64,000 nucleotides of DNA from an uncultured Acetatifactor sp. (GTDB taxonomy: Bacteria > Bacillota > Clostridia > Lachnospirales > Lachnospiraceae): the NCBI GenBank assembly GCA_947586055.1, contig CANPXL010000005.1, positions 1 to 64,000 on the forward strand, given 5' to 3'. Of this stretch, positions 8,709-18,388 are shown one piece after another. The translations under genes and the position numbers were made by a program. Position 1 is the first letter of the stretch. Each line of letters starts with the position of its first letter. Below the pieces are notes generated by a model. It was given only the letters and a program-made list of their open reading frames with translations, had not been told where the DNA came from and did no database searches.

Positions 8709-9788
8709 ATGTTTGACAGACTGGAAGATTTGCTGATCCGCTTTGAAGAGATCATGGGAGAGCTGAACGAGCCGTCGGTGACGGGAAATCAGGAGCGGTT
8801 CCGGAAGCTGATGAAGGAACAGAGCGATCTGACTCCCATTGTGGAGACATACAGGGAATATAAGAAAAGCAGACAGGAGGCGGAGGATTCTCTTGCCATG
8901 CTGGAAGAGGAAAACGACGAAGAGATGCGGGAGCTGCTCAAGGAGACGCTCGGCGAGAGCAGACAGCGCGCCGGGGAACTGGAGCAGAGACTGAAGATTC
9001 TGCTGCTTCCGAAGGATCCCAACGACGATAAGAATGTGATCGTGGAGATCCGGGCGGGAGCGGGGGGAGACGAGGCCGCGCTCTTTGCCGCCGAAATTTA
9101 CCGCATGTACGTACACTATGCGGAGAGCATGCGGTGGAAGGTGGAACTGATCAACGCCGACGAGATCGGCATCGGAGGGATGAAAGAGGTACAGTTCATG
9201 ATCACCGGACAGGGCGCGTACTCCCGGATGAAGTACGAGAGCGGCGTGCACCGCGTGCAGCGTGTGCCGGAGACGGAGAGCGGCGGCCGGATCCATACTT
9301 CCACCGTCAGCGTGGCCGTGATGCCGGAGGCGGACGGGGATATCGACATCGTCATCGACGAAAAGGATATCCGGATCGACGTGATGCGGGCCTCGGGGAA
9401 CGGCGGACAGTGCGTGAACACCACGGATTCCGCGGTGCGGCTGACGCATTATCCCACGGGGATCGTGGTCTACAGCCAGACGGAGAAGTCTCAGATACAG
9501 AATAAGGCCAAGGCGTTTGCGCTGCTGAAAGCGAAGCTGTACGACATGGAACAGCAGCAGCGCCACGACGAGGAAGCAAAACTTCGCCGCAGCCAGATCG
9601 GCACGGGGGACCGTTCGGAAAAGATCCGGACCTACAACTTTCCCCAGGGCCGCGTTACGGACCACCGCATCGGCCTGACTCTGTACAGGCTGGATAAGAT
9701 CATGGACGGGGATCTTCAGGAGATCATAGACGGATGCGCCGCGGCGGACCAGGCGGCAAAGCTTGTGAAAATGAACGAGAGCGCGTGA
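8709..9788 (+). CDS. prfA: Peptide chain release factor 1
   Basis: This 359-residue factor ends translation at UAA and UAG. The codon-reading PxT site appears as RVPETESGG, and the catalytic GGQ loop as [14 protein letters not shown] chose the ATG at 8709 because AGGAAG lies just upstream and the family begins MFDRLEDL; the open frame extends 47 codons further into prmC with no family similarity. It is the last gene of the DUF1385-prmC-prfA operon. Confidence 0.97.
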   Translation: MFDRLEDLLIRFEEIMGELNEPSVTGNQERFRKLMKEQSDLTPIVETYREYKKSRQEAEDSLAMLEEENDEEMRELLKETLGESRQRAGELEQRLKILLLPKDPNDDKNVIVEIRAGAGGDEAALFAAEIYRMYVHYAESMRWKVELINADEIGIGGMKEVQFMITGQGAYSRMKYESGVHRVQRVPETESGGRIHTSTVSVAVMPEADGDIDIVIDEKDIRIDVMRASGNGGQCVNTTDSAVRLTHYPTGIVVYSQTEKSQIQNKAKAFALLKAKLYDMEQQQRHDEEAKLRRSQIGTGDRSEKIRTYNFPQGRVTDHRIGLTLYRLDKIMDGDLQEIIDGCAAADQAAKLVKMNESA

Positions 9789-9802
9789 CATCTTTTGATT
9801 TG

Positions 9803-9831
9803 TTGACAAACCCTGTCGATTTCTTTAAAAT
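9803..9831 (+). promoter_or_regulatory. Strong sigma-A promoter of the signalling block
   Basis: Perfect TTGACA at 9803-9808, a 17-base spacer and TAAAAT at 9826-9831. It starts the transcript for the HD-GYP regulator and possibly the two kinases downstream, which follow closely. Confidence 0.8.
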
Positions 9832-9887
9832 GGAAGTGTATGGTTTTTAGGGACAAGGTCCGCATTACGATGATAAGGGAAGAAAAA

Positions 9888-10961
9888 ATGAGCGAAGTCA
9901 TTCTGGTCGTAGATGATGATACTGCAAACCTGATGCTGGCAAAGAAGATCCTGGGGAACGATTTCAGGATCGCCGCGGCCAACTCCGGCGAGGCAGCCTG
10001 CCGTTATCTGGAGCACAACAGGCCGGACCTTGTGCTGGTGGATATCAATATGCCGGAAATGGACGGTTATGAATTGGTGGCCAAAATGAAGGAGAACCCC
10101 CAGTGGCGTTCCATTTCGGTCATTTTCCTGACTGCGGACAAGAATGAGGATACGGAAGTGCGGTGCTTCCAGGCGGGAGCCGTCGACTTTGTGGGAAAGC
10201 CTTTCCTGCCGGAGGTTTTGACCAGCCGAGTCAAGAGAACGCTGGAACTGGAGCGGTACCGGAACGGTCTGGAAAAGATGGTGGAGGAACAGGCGGAACA
10301 GCTGACGGGCGCCCTGCGGCGGATCAGCGACATTCAGGAACATGTGATCATGGGGATGGCGAACCTGATCGAAAGCCGGGACGGCAGTACGGGAAAACAT
10401 GTGAAGAATACCCAGACCTATGTGCGGATGATCGCGGAGGAACTGGAGCGCAGGGGACTTTTTCCCGACGTCCTCACCCGGGACTACATAGAAAAACTCT
10501 GTAAGGCCGCACCTTTGCACGACGTGGGAAAGATCCAGGTGCCGGACAGCATCCTCCAGAAGCCCGGCAGGCTCACGGAGGAAGAGTACAACCGGATAAA
10601 GGATCACACCTCCTGCAGCAGCGCGATCCTGGATGAGATCATCGGGGATGTGGAGGAAGAGGATTATATCCGTCTGGCAAAGGACGTCGCAATGTACCAT
10701 CACGAGCGCTGGGACGGCAGGGGATATCCAAGGGGGCTGAAGGGTGAGGAAATTCCTCTGGGCGCAAGGATCATGGCGCTTGCGGATGTGTTCGACGCCC
10801 TGTATGAAGAGCGCTGTTACAAGCCTGCCATGCGGCCTATAGAAAAAATATATCAGATTCTGGAAGAGGGAAAGGGAACCCAGTTCGATCCTGTGATCAC
10901 AGAGGTTTTCTTAAGCCTTGACGCCCCGCTTCGGGAGCATCTTGCCACCAGAGGATGGTAG
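9888..10961 (+). CDS. Response regulator with HD-GYP phosphodiesterase domain
   Basis: This 357-residue protein has an N-terminal receiver domain (D9-D10-D11, phospho-acceptor D52 in VDINMPEMDG) and a C-terminal HD-GYP domain (HDVGKI with H211 and D212; later HHERWDGRGYPRG). HD-GYP proteins hydrolyse cyclic di-GMP, so phosphorylation probably controls second-messenger breakdown. I chose the ATG at 9888, just after GGGAAG and at the usual receiver start; the frame is open to 9840. Its partner kinase is likely one of the two hybrid kinases downstream. Confidence 0.92.
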   Translation: MSEVILVVDDDTANLMLAKKILGNDFRIAAANSGEAACRYLEHNRPDLVLVDINMPEMDGYELVAKMKENPQWRSISVIFLTADKNEDTEVRCFQAGAVDFVGKPFLPEVLTSRVKRTLELERYRNGLEKMVEEQAEQLTGALRRISDIQEHVIMGMANLIESRDGSTGKHVKNTQTYVRMIAEELERRGLFPDVLTRDYIEKLCKAAPLHDVGKIQVPDSILQKPGRLTEEEYNRIKDHTSCSSAILDEIIGDVEEEDYIRLAKDVAMYHHERWDGRGYPRGLKGEEIPLGARIMALADVFDALYEERCYKPAMRPIEKIYQILEEGKGTQFDPVITEVFLSLDAPLREHLATRGW

Positions 10962-11005
10962 GAAGATCCGGCTTTTGACGGGATGAGCGGCCGCCCGGCG
11001 GCAGA

Positions 11006-13816
11006 ATGAGAGGGATCATGACACGAGAGAATCGTCCGGAGAGTCAGAAAAATGTGGAACAGATCATTCTGATCGTATATACCGTCTATTCCATTGCCAT
11101 GTCGGTGATGTCGCTTGTGGGCGACTGGGGACAGTGGATCGCGCCGATCGTCCTTTGCGGCATGGCATTCTGCTGGGGGGCTTTCCTCAAAAAAGCGAAA
11201 GACTATCGTTTCCGCGCCTTTCTGGTCACGTTTATGGCGTGGGTCAATTTTGTCCTTTACGGGGTTCATGCGCAGGATTACCTGACGCTTCTTTCTCCCA
11301 TGGCCGGCATGATCGTTCTGCTGGGCATCTACTGTATTCCCGAGATCGTTTTCATATCCGCGGGCGGCTCCACGTTTCTTCTGTTTTATCATGCCGTGAT
11401 CCTGCGGGACATTCCCTTTACGGAATCGGGCGGCGACTTCTTCGGGGCAGTTCTGAAGATCGCTTCCCTCTATCTGGTGGAATATGTGACCTGGTATCTG
11501 ATCCGGCTCCAGCTGGAGACGGGGAAGAAGCTGGCGGACAGCGCCGCAGCGCTGAAGCAGGTGGAGCAGAGCAAGAATGACTTTATGGCCAATGTCTCCC
11601 ACGAGATCCGGACCCCCATCAACACGGTCTGCGGCATGAGCGAGATGCTGCTGCGGGAGGATCTGGAGCCGGCCGTGCGCGGGGAAGTGTTTGACATTCA
11701 GACGGCCGGCCGGAATCTTCTGTCCATCGTCAGCGATATCCTTGATTTCTCCGAGCTGGAGTCGGGCAAGATGGATCTGGTGGAGGAACCCTACAACATC
11801 ACGTCCACGCTGAACGACGTGATGAACATGACCAACGCCCAGCTCAACGGAAAGCATATCGAGCTGATCGTCTCCTGCGACGCCAACATTCCCAGCGGCA
11901 TGATGGGGGACGAACAGAAGCTGCGCCGGGTCATTATGAATCTGGTGGGCAACGCCGTGAAATTTACCCAGGAGGGCTGCGTGACCGTCACGCTTTCCGC
12001 GCGCAGGGAGGAATACGGCGTCAACCTGATCGTAAACGTGAAGGATACGGGCATCGGAATGAACGACGCGGAGCTGGAAAAGCTGTTCTCCAGCTTTAAC
12101 CAGGTCGATACAAAGCGCAACCGCCAGGAGGGCGGCGTGGGCCTGGGGCTTGCCATTTCCCAGGCCATCGTCCGGAAGATGGGCGGGTTTATCACCGTGA
12201 CCAGCACGCCGGGACAGGGAAGCGAATTTCAGTTTGTGGTGCCGCAGAAGGTGGTGGACGATGCGGCGATTATCTCCCTGAAAAATCCGGAGTCCATCAA
12301 CGTTGTCTCCTATATTAACATGGAGAAGTATTCCTATGCCGCCATCAGAGACGGCTATGAGGACTGCATCCGGTACATGGTGGATCAGCTGGGCTTCCGC
12401 TTTAAGCAGTGCCGCAATCTGGCGGAATTAAAGCGGCGTCTGGAAACCACCAGATATTCCCATGTGTTTATCTGCTGGGAGGAATACTGCGAGGACAAGG
12501 AGTGGTTCGACCAGCTTGCGGAGCGGATCCCGGTGGTTCTGGTGCTGGACCGGGAGAACGACGGGGAGGTCTCGGGAAAGCTTTTGCGGATCTACAAGCC
12601 TTTCTACGCCGTGGCCATGGCGGCCGTCTTAAACGGCGAGCACGTGCCGCAGAGCGTGGGCCAGAGCGGAAGAAGCGGCAGCCGGTTTATCGCGCCCGCG
12701 TCCAGTATTCTCGTCGTGGACGACAATATGATGAACGTGAAGGTGGTGGAAGGACTGCTGCGCCCTTATCAGATCAAGGTATTTGCGGCGTACAGCGGCA
12801 AGGAGGCCCTGAAAAAGATCGAGTCCATGGATTACGACTTTGTGTTCATGGATCACATGATGCCGGAGATGGACGGCGTGGAGACCATGCACAGGATCCG
12901 CCAGAAGCCCGGCAAGTATTTCCAGACGGTTCCCATCATCGCGCTGACGGCAAACGCCATCGGCGGCGCAAGGGAGATGTTCCTCGCGGAGGGATTTCAG
13001 GACTTTGTGGCCAAGCCCATTGAGCTTTCGGTGCTGGAGAGAGTCCTGCTGCGCTACATACCCCAGCAGAAGATTACAAAGCTCAGCGCGGAGGAAGCGG
13101 CAAGGCTAACGGAAAAGAAGGGCGCGGGGAGAGCCGTCCGGAAGGAGACGGAAGATCCACAGGTCTCCTTCGAGGGCATCGACGTAAAGCAGGGTATCAC
13201 CTACTGCGGCGGAAGGGTTCAGGATTATCTGGAAGTGGTGCAGATCTACTACACCTCCGGACTTGAGAAGAAGAAGGAAATTCAGGGATTTTACGAGAAC
13301 AGGGACTGGAAGAATTATTCCATTCTGGTACATGCGGTAAAGAGCACTTCGCTTGGAATCGGCGCGGCCAGGCTTTCGGATATGGCGAAGGAACTGGAGC
13401 GGGCCGGTAAGAGCGCGGACGAAGCTTATATTCTGGACCATCATCAGGAAATGATGGACGAATATGAGAGAGTGCTCGACGTGCTGGGCGCGGATCCGAG
13501 GATCGGCTCCGGGACGAAGACGCCGGAAGCATCCGAAGGAGACGAGGCGGGATCCGGCCCGGCCGCGTCCGATGCGGCGGCGGAAGCGGCGGAGATTGAC
13601 GGCGGGGAGCTGGAAACGCTTCTGAGCCAGCTGCAGGAGGCGCTGGAAACCTTCGAGAGCGAAGCGGTGGAGGAAATCTTTGCAAAGTTTAAGGGATACG
13701 CCCGGGACGGCCGGTCCCTGCAGGATCTGCTGGAGCCCGTGAGGACCGCGGCGGCAAAGTTTGATTTTATGGGAGCAGAGGATAGATTGGCTGATATCAG
13801 AGAAAGGCTGGGGTAA
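11006..13816 (+). CDS. Hybrid sensor histidine kinase with receiver and Hpt domains
   Basis: This 936-residue membrane kinase starts with about five to six hydrophobic segments (residues 20-165), then a HisKA domain with H199 in SHEIRTP, and an HATPase domain (N-box near 310, GVGLGLAIS). Next come a divergent receiver-like stretch (about 420-540), a full receiver with D616 in FMDHMMPEMDG, and an Hpt domain with H776 in HAVKSTSLG. The His-Asp-His chain suggests a multistep phosphorelay. It lies 44 bases after the HD-GYP gene and 6 bases before the next kinase. An alternative ATG is at 11018. Confidence 0.92.
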   Translation: MRGIMTRENRPESQKNVEQIILIVYTVYSIAMSVMSLVGDWGQWIAPIVLCGMAFCWGAFLKKAKDYRFRAFLVTFMAWVNFVLYGVHAQDYLTLLSPMAGMIVLLGIYCIPEIVFISAGGSTFLLFYHAVILRDIPFTESGGDFFGAVLKIASLYLVEYVTWYLIRLQLETGKKLADSAAALKQVEQSKNDFMANVSHEIRTPINTVCGMSEMLLREDLEPAVRGEVFDIQTAGRNLLSIVSDILDFSELESGKMDLVEEPYNITSTLNDVMNMTNAQLNGKHIELIVSCDANIPSGMMGDEQKLRRVIMNLVGNAVKFTQEGCVTVTLSARREEYGVNLIVNVKDTGIGMNDAELEKLFSSFNQVDTKRNRQEGGVGLGLAISQAIVRKMGGFITVTSTPGQGSEFQFVVPQKVVDDAAIISLKNPESINVVSYINMEKYSYAAIRDGYEDCIRYMVDQLGFRFKQCRNLAELKRRLETTRYSHVFICWEEYCEDKEWFDQLAERIPVVLVLDRENDGEVSGKLLRIYKPFYAVAMAAVLNGEHVPQSVGQSGRSGSRFIAPASSILVVDDNMMNVKVVEGLLRPYQIKVFAAYSGKEALKKIESMDYDFVFMDHMMPEMDGVETMHRIRQKPGKYFQTVPIIALTANAIGGAREMFLAEGFQDFVAKPIELSVLERVLLRYIPQQKITKLSAEEAARLTEKKGAGRAVRKETEDPQVSFEGIDVKQGITYCGGRVQDYLEVVQIYYTSGLEKKKEIQGFYENRDWKNYSILVHAVKSTSLGIGAARLSDMAKELERAGKSADEAYILDHHQEMMDEYERVLDVLGADPRIGSGTKTPEASEGDEAGSGPAASDAAAEAAEIDGGELETLLSQLQEALETFESEAVEEIFAKFKGYARDGRSLQDLLEPVRTAAAKFDFMGAEDRLADIRERLG

Positions 13817-13822
13817 AGCGTT

Positions 13823-16492
13823 ATGTTGAAAAAATGGATCCGCAGGCAGCTGGGTGAAGATATCAGCCTGCGGGAGCGATTGTTCAGATTGATCGTAATG
13901 CTGGGGATGGCGGCGGTGGTCTTCAACATGTTCACCAGCATGATTCAGGGCCAGTCTCCTGTTGTGCTCCTGCCGCTTCTGTTTCTTCTGGCGATGATGC
14001 TGCTGGCGCTGCGAAGCTCGGTAAAATACGGGAAGTATGAGACCGCCGCCACGCTTCTGGTCCTTGTGGCGAACGGGGCGGCTTTTCCCGTCATATTTTT
14101 CTTGAACGGCGGCAGCCAGGGAGGCGCTTCCGTCTGGTTTCTGGTGGGAGTGACGCTGGTGTTTCTGCTGTTTCGCGGGAAAAAGATGCTTGCGCTGGCG
14201 GCGTATTCCCTTCTTGCGATCTGCGTGACGTTCGTGCTGGGGTACCGCTTCCCGGAATGGGTCCTGCCCATCAACGGAGGCGGATATGTGCTTTTTGACA
14301 GCGCCGCTGCGCTGATCCTTGCTTCCGTGCTGGTGGGAATGCTGATTAAGATGCAGAACGGCGTGTACGAGAGGGAAGTCAAGGTCACGGAAGAACAGAA
14401 GGAAAAGATCGAAGAGATCAGCCGTTCCCAGAGCGCCTTCTTCGCCAACATGAGCCATGAGATCCGCACGCCCATCAACACCATTATCGGGCTGAACGAA
14501 ATGACGCTGCGGGAAGACATCTCGGATGAGATCGCGGAAAACTCCATCAATATCCAGAACGCCAGCAAAATGCTGCTGACGCTGATCAACGATATCCTCG
14601 ATCTGTCGAAGCTGGAGTCGGGCAAAATGGAGATTGTGCCCACCCGGTACGAGACGGGCGCCATGTTCAGCGATCTTGTAAATATTATATGGGTGCGGGC
14701 GCACCAGAAGGAACTGGAATTTAAGATTGATATTTCCCCCGAGATCCCGTCCATGCTCTACGGAGACGAGGTCCGGTTAAAGCAGGTGCTGACCAACATC
14801 CTGACCAACGCCGTGAAATACACGGAGACAGGTTCCGTGACGCTGCGCGCCAAGGCGGAGCGCACCGCGGCCAACAGCGTAAAGCTGAGGATATCTGTGG
14901 CGGACACCGGAATGGGAATCAAAAAAGACGACATGGATCAGCTTTTCGAGTCCTTTAAACGGGTGGACGCTGTGAAGAACCGGAAGGTGGAGGGAACGGG
15001 ACTGGGACTTTCCATCTCCAAACAGCTCATCGAGATGATGGGCGGCACGATCACGGTGGACAGCATCTACACGAAGGGTTCCACTTTTACGGTTGTTGTG
15101 GAACAGCAGATCATGGATGAGAAGCCCATAGGGCCGCTGGACCTTATGATCAAGAAAAAGATCGCCTCCCGCGACAGATACAGACAGACCTTCGAGGCGC
15201 CCGACGCGAGAGTGCTTGTGGTGGACGATAATGAAATGAACCTGATGGTTGCCACAAAGCTTCTGCGCGGTACGAAGGTACAGGTTGACACCGCCCGCAG
15301 CGGGGAGGAATGTCTGGAGAAGACCCGGGGAAAATTCTATCATGTGATCTTCATGGACCACATGATGCCGGAGATGGACGGCGTAGAAACGCTGAAACGG
15401 CTGCGCAGGCAGCAGGAGGGCTTATGTCAGGACGTGCCCGTCATCGCGCTGACGGCCAACGCGCTGTCGGGGGCGGAGGAGATCTACCAGAACAGCGGCT
15501 TTCAGAGCTATCTTGCAAAGCCCATCAACGGCGCGCTTCTGGAAGCGACGCTTTTGAAGTTCCTGCCCGCAGAGCTGATCGAGTACAGCGGCAAGGAAGA
15601 GGAACAGTCCGAGGAAGTCATCCAGCAGGTTATGGGCATCCGGAGAAGAAAGGTGGCCGTTACCGCGGACTGCGTGTGCGACCTGCCGAAGGAATGGGTA
15701 GAGCGGTATGAGATCAGAACCATGCACTATTATATCTACACGGACCAGGGAAGATTCTGCGACGGCAGGGAGATCACGGCGGACAATCTTGTCCCCTATC
15801 TGCAAAACGGCGGAAGCGCCGTGCGCTCCGAGCATGCTTCCGTGGAAGAGTATGAGACGCTTTTCGCCAATACCCTCGAAAAGGCGGAGCAGGTGATCCA
15901 TATTACGATGGCAAAGAATACCAGCTCCTGCTATGAGACCGCCATGGAGGCGGCAAAGGGCTTTGACAATGTGCATGTGATAGATTCCGGCCAGCTCTCC
16001 AGCGGCATGGGAATGCTGGTGCTGTATGCGGCAAAGATGGCGCAGAGCAATATGAACGTATCCGAGATCCTGAAGGATATGGAAACCTTCCGGGAGCGGA
16101 TATCCACCAGCTTTCTTGTGACAAGACCCGAAGCGCTCTACCGAAACGGCAAGATCGGGAAAGGGGTCATGGCGCTGTGCAGGTGCTTTTCGCTGCATCC
16201 CGTATTCTGTATGAGTCAGAGCAGGATCCGGCTGCAGAATCTGATCCCGGGGAATCCGGAGAAAGCGTATCAGAAATATATCAAACTGCAGATGCGCAAT
16301 ATCGCGCAGATGGACGACAAGGTGTGCTTTTTGACCAACGCCGGTATTTCCGTGAAACAGCAGAATGAGCTGCTGCAGCAGGTAAAGAACTATCAGCATT
16401 TTGAGCGTGTTTTCCTGCAGAAGTCGTCCGCAACGATCATAAGCAACTGCGGGCTCGGCACGTTCGGCGTGATCTGCCTGAAACAGTGGTAG
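13823..16492 (+). CDS. Hybrid histidine kinase-receiver with C-terminal DegV domain
   Basis: This 889-residue protein has hydrophobic segments (about 25-170), HisKA with H212 in SHEIRTP, HATPase (EGTGLGLSIS) and a receiver (LVVDDNEMN, D512 in FMDHMMPEMDG). From about residue 610 to the end it has a DegV-like domain. The DegV match includes VAVTADCVCDLP near the start, a serine-rich strand (TMAKNTSSCYETA), VIDSGQLSSGMG, and a terminal SNCGLGTFGV replacing the usual H-x-G-P-G. DegV/FakB proteins bind fatty acids. There is no Hpt domain, unlike the kinase upstream. The join is in one open frame without a stop or internal ribosome site that I can see. Confidence 0.88.
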   Translation: MLKKWIRRQLGEDISLRERLFRLIVMLGMAAVVFNMFTSMIQGQSPVVLLPLLFLLAMMLLALRSSVKYGKYETAATLLVLVANGAAFPVIFFLNGGSQGGASVWFLVGVTLVFLLFRGKKMLALAAYSLLAICVTFVLGYRFPEWVLPINGGGYVLFDSAAALILASVLVGMLIKMQNGVYEREVKVTEEQKEKIEEISRSQSAFFANMSHEIRTPINTIIGLNEMTLREDISDEIAENSINIQNASKMLLTLINDILDLSKLESGKMEIVPTRYETGAMFSDLVNIIWVRAHQKELEFKIDISPEIPSMLYGDEVRLKQVLTNILTNAVKYTETGSVTLRAKAERTAANSVKLRISVADTGMGIKKDDMDQLFESFKRVDAVKNRKVEGTGLGLSISKQLIEMMGGTITVDSIYTKGSTFTVVVEQQIMDEKPIGPLDLMIKKKIASRDRYRQTFEAPDARVLVVDDNEMNLMVATKLLRGTKVQVDTARSGEECLEKTRGKFYHVIFMDHMMPEMDGVETLKRLRRQQEGLCQDVPVIALTANALSGAEEIYQNSGFQSYLAKPINGALLEATLLKFLPAELIEYSGKEEEQSEEVIQQVMGIRRRKVAVTADCVCDLPKEWVERYEIRTMHYYIYTDQGRFCDGREITADNLVPYLQNGGSAVRSEHASVEEYETLFANTLEKAEQVIHITMAKNTSSCYETAMEAAKGFDNVHVIDSGQLSSGMGMLVLYAAKMAQSNMNVSEILKDMETFRERISTSFLVTRPEALYRNGKIGKGVMALCRCFSLHPVFCMSQSRIRLQNLIPGNPEKAYQKYIKLQMRNIAQMDDKVCFLTNAGISVKQQNELLQQVKNYQHFERVFLQKSSATIISNCGLGTFGVICLKQW

Positions 16493-16524
16493 CGTGACGG
16501 GCGGGAGTTTGCGGGAGGTTGTTT

Positions 16525-17415
16525 ATGGAAGAGGTCAGACTCTGGAAAGAGGAATACAGGATCGGCGACGGGGAAATAGACGCGCAGCACAGGGAGCTGT
16601 TCCGCAGGGTGGAAGCGCTTCTCGCCGTCGCAATGACGGGGGACGAGACGGCAAATCAAAGGGAATGTCTGGAGCTGCTGGACTTTCTGGTCTCCTACAC
16701 CGTCCGTCACTTTGAGGCGGAGGAAGCGCTGCAGAAGAGGCAGGGTTACGTCAGCTATGACCTGCACGCGCGGATCCACAGGGATTTTAAGAATACCGTC
16801 CTTGCCTATCAGGAGAAGGTGAAGAAGGATTTTTCCAGGGAGACGTTGAAGAAGCTGCTGGGAACGCTGATGACATGGCTTACGGTGCATGTCTGCGGCT
16901 GTGACAGGAAGATCGTGAAAAACCTGCCCATCGCTCCCGACATAAGCTTCGACGGGGCGGACGACCTGATCCGCAGGGTGACGGTGCAGCTTCTGACGGA
17001 CACTTATGGGATACAGGTCAACTGTACGCGCACAAGCGTCTACAAGGGGTATGTGGAAGGGAAGATCTTTGTCAGAATCATCATCGGCGGAGAAAAGAAC
17101 TATGTGTTTCTCTTTGGATTTTCCGACGAGATGGCACAGACGCTGTACAGGAAGGTCAGCGGGATGGGGATCAGGAATACAAGCTGGCCCAACGCCATCG
17201 AGAAGTCCGCGCTGATAGAGCTTGGGGATATTCTCGCTTCCCAGGCGGTGTCCTATATCAATCAGAAGAGCTATACGGGGCTTCAATGGAAGGGAGATCT
17301 CTTCCTGAAAGAATATTCGGATCCCTGTATTGATATCAGCAAAAGCATTCTGCTGGATTTTGAGACGGACTGCGGCAGACTGGAGATCCTGCACTGTCTG
17401 GCGGGAAAGGCATAA
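16525..17415 (+). CDS. Bacteriohemerythrin fused to a CheX-like domain
   Basis: This 296-residue cytoplasmic protein has an N-terminal hemerythrin domain (1-130) with a complete di-iron ligand set: H22, H62, E66, H81, H85, H122 and D127. Residues about 145-290 resemble CheX/CheC, the phospho-receiver phosphatase family; its active-site E-x-x-N reads E-x-x-D here (ALIELGDIL), so catalysis is uncertain. Bacterial hemerythrins bind oxygen or NO. The ATG at 16525 has GGGAGG 6 bases upstream; a TTG lies two codons earlier. It follows the DegV kinase by 32 bases, probably in the same operon. Confidence 0.82.
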   Translation: MEEVRLWKEEYRIGDGEIDAQHRELFRRVEALLAVAMTGDETANQRECLELLDFLVSYTVRHFEAEEALQKRQGYVSYDLHARIHRDFKNTVLAYQEKVKKDFSRETLKKLLGTLMTWLTVHVCGCDRKIVKNLPIAPDISFDGADDLIRRVTVQLLTDTYGIQVNCTRTSVYKGYVEGKIFVRIIIGGEKNYVFLFGFSDEMAQTLYRKVSGMGIRNTSWPNAIEKSALIELGDILASQAVSYINQKSYTGLQWKGDLFLKEYSDPCIDISKSILLDFETDCGRLEILHCLAGKA

Positions 17416-17469
17416 GACGCTGCCGCGCGCTGCCCGGCGGGAAAAGCATAAAACGCTGCCGCGCTGCCC
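17400..17469 (+). repeat. Tandem duplication at the 3' end of the hemerythrin gene
   Basis: Two similar units of 36 and 34 bases (17400-17435 and 17436-17469) both begin GGCGGGAAA. The first includes the last codons and stop codon of the hemerythrin-CheX gene. The second repeats them, including the TAA, downstream of the real end. Confidence 0.7.
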
Positions 17470-17596
17470 GGCGTCCTGGAACATGAAAAAAGATATTTCG
17501 GGTCAGGGGTTAATTTTATGTCTTTTTGTCCGAAATAGATATAGAAGGCTGTAAACGGATTTACACTTTTAACAGGATGCAACGGAGGGCAGGAAT

Positions 17597-18328
17597 ATGG
17601 ACAGGATCGGAAATTACGGCGTATACCAGAGAAATTACTATGACAGTCCGCAGGCGGCGAAGACTTCGGCGGCTTCCGCGGCAGAAACCGGCGCGGCGAA
17701 GGATGCCGGTCAGAAAAAGGTGCAGCTCAGCGATGCGGCCGCGAATCTCTTAAAGGAGATGAAGCAGGAATACGGCAACGCGGATTTCATCATCGCGGAC
17801 TACGAGTCGGACGAGGAGGCAGCCACCCTTCTGGCCAGGGGCCGCGCGGCATACAGCGTGCTGCTGACGCCGGAAGAGCTGGAAAAAATGGCGGCGGACA
17901 AGAGCGTCGAAAAGGAGAACAGAAAGGCGCTGGACGATGCCTTTGCACAGCTGGCCGATCTGAAGGATCAGCTTGGCGAAAAAGGGGAGCAGGTTACGAG
18001 AATGGGAGTCGCCATCGGTGACGGGGGCGAGGTTTCCTATTTTGCGGAGCTGGAGAAGGTCAGTGAGAAGCAGCGCGAGCGCATTGAGGAAAAGCGCGTG
18101 GAGACCCGTGAAAAGAACCGGGAGACAAGAGCGGAAAAGACCCGGGAGAGATGGGAGGAACTTCAGGGGAGAGGTCCGGAAGGCATGGCGGAAAGAGAGC
18201 GCGGAAAGCGCACCACCGTATATGCTTCTTCCGTGGAAGAACTCATGGAACGGATCGGGCAGGTCAACTGGGACGAGGTGCCCGCGGAGGTTACGCCCAG
18301 CGGCCACAGGTTTGACTTTACCGTGTAG
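17597..18328 (+). CDS. DUF6033 family protein
   Basis: This 243-residue soluble protein begins MDRIGNYGVYQRNYY, has a polar linker (about 15-40) and a central domain. A strongly charged helix rich in Arg, Glu and Lys (about 145-205) is probably a coiled coil. It resembles the DUF6033 family seen in Lachnospiraceae; no function is known. GGAGGGCAGG precedes the ATG. A gap of about 180 bases separates it from the hemerythrin gene, so it may have its own promoter, though I see no clear one. Confidence 0.65.
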   Translation: MDRIGNYGVYQRNYYDSPQAAKTSAASAAETGAAKDAGQKKVQLSDAAANLLKEMKQEYGNADFIIADYESDEEAATLLARGRAAYSVLLTPEELEKMAADKSVEKENRKALDDAFAQLADLKDQLGEKGEQVTRMGVAIGDGGEVSYFAELEKVSEKQRERIEEKRVETREKNRETRAEKTRERWEELQGRGPEGMAERERGKRTTVYASSVEELMERIGQVNWDEVPAEVTPSGHRFDFTV

Positions 18329-18360
18329 ACGCTAGGCGTCCGTTAAGAGAAGTTTATTCA

Positions 18361-18388
18361 TATCCCGCCGGGATCCGGCGGGATATTT
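18361..18388 (+). terminator. Terminator-like hairpin after the DUF6033 gene
   Basis: An 11-base stem TATCCCGCCGG/CCGGCGGGATA around a 3-base loop lies about 30 bases after the stop codon. The T-tail is only TTTGT, so termination strength is uncertain. Confidence 0.55.
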
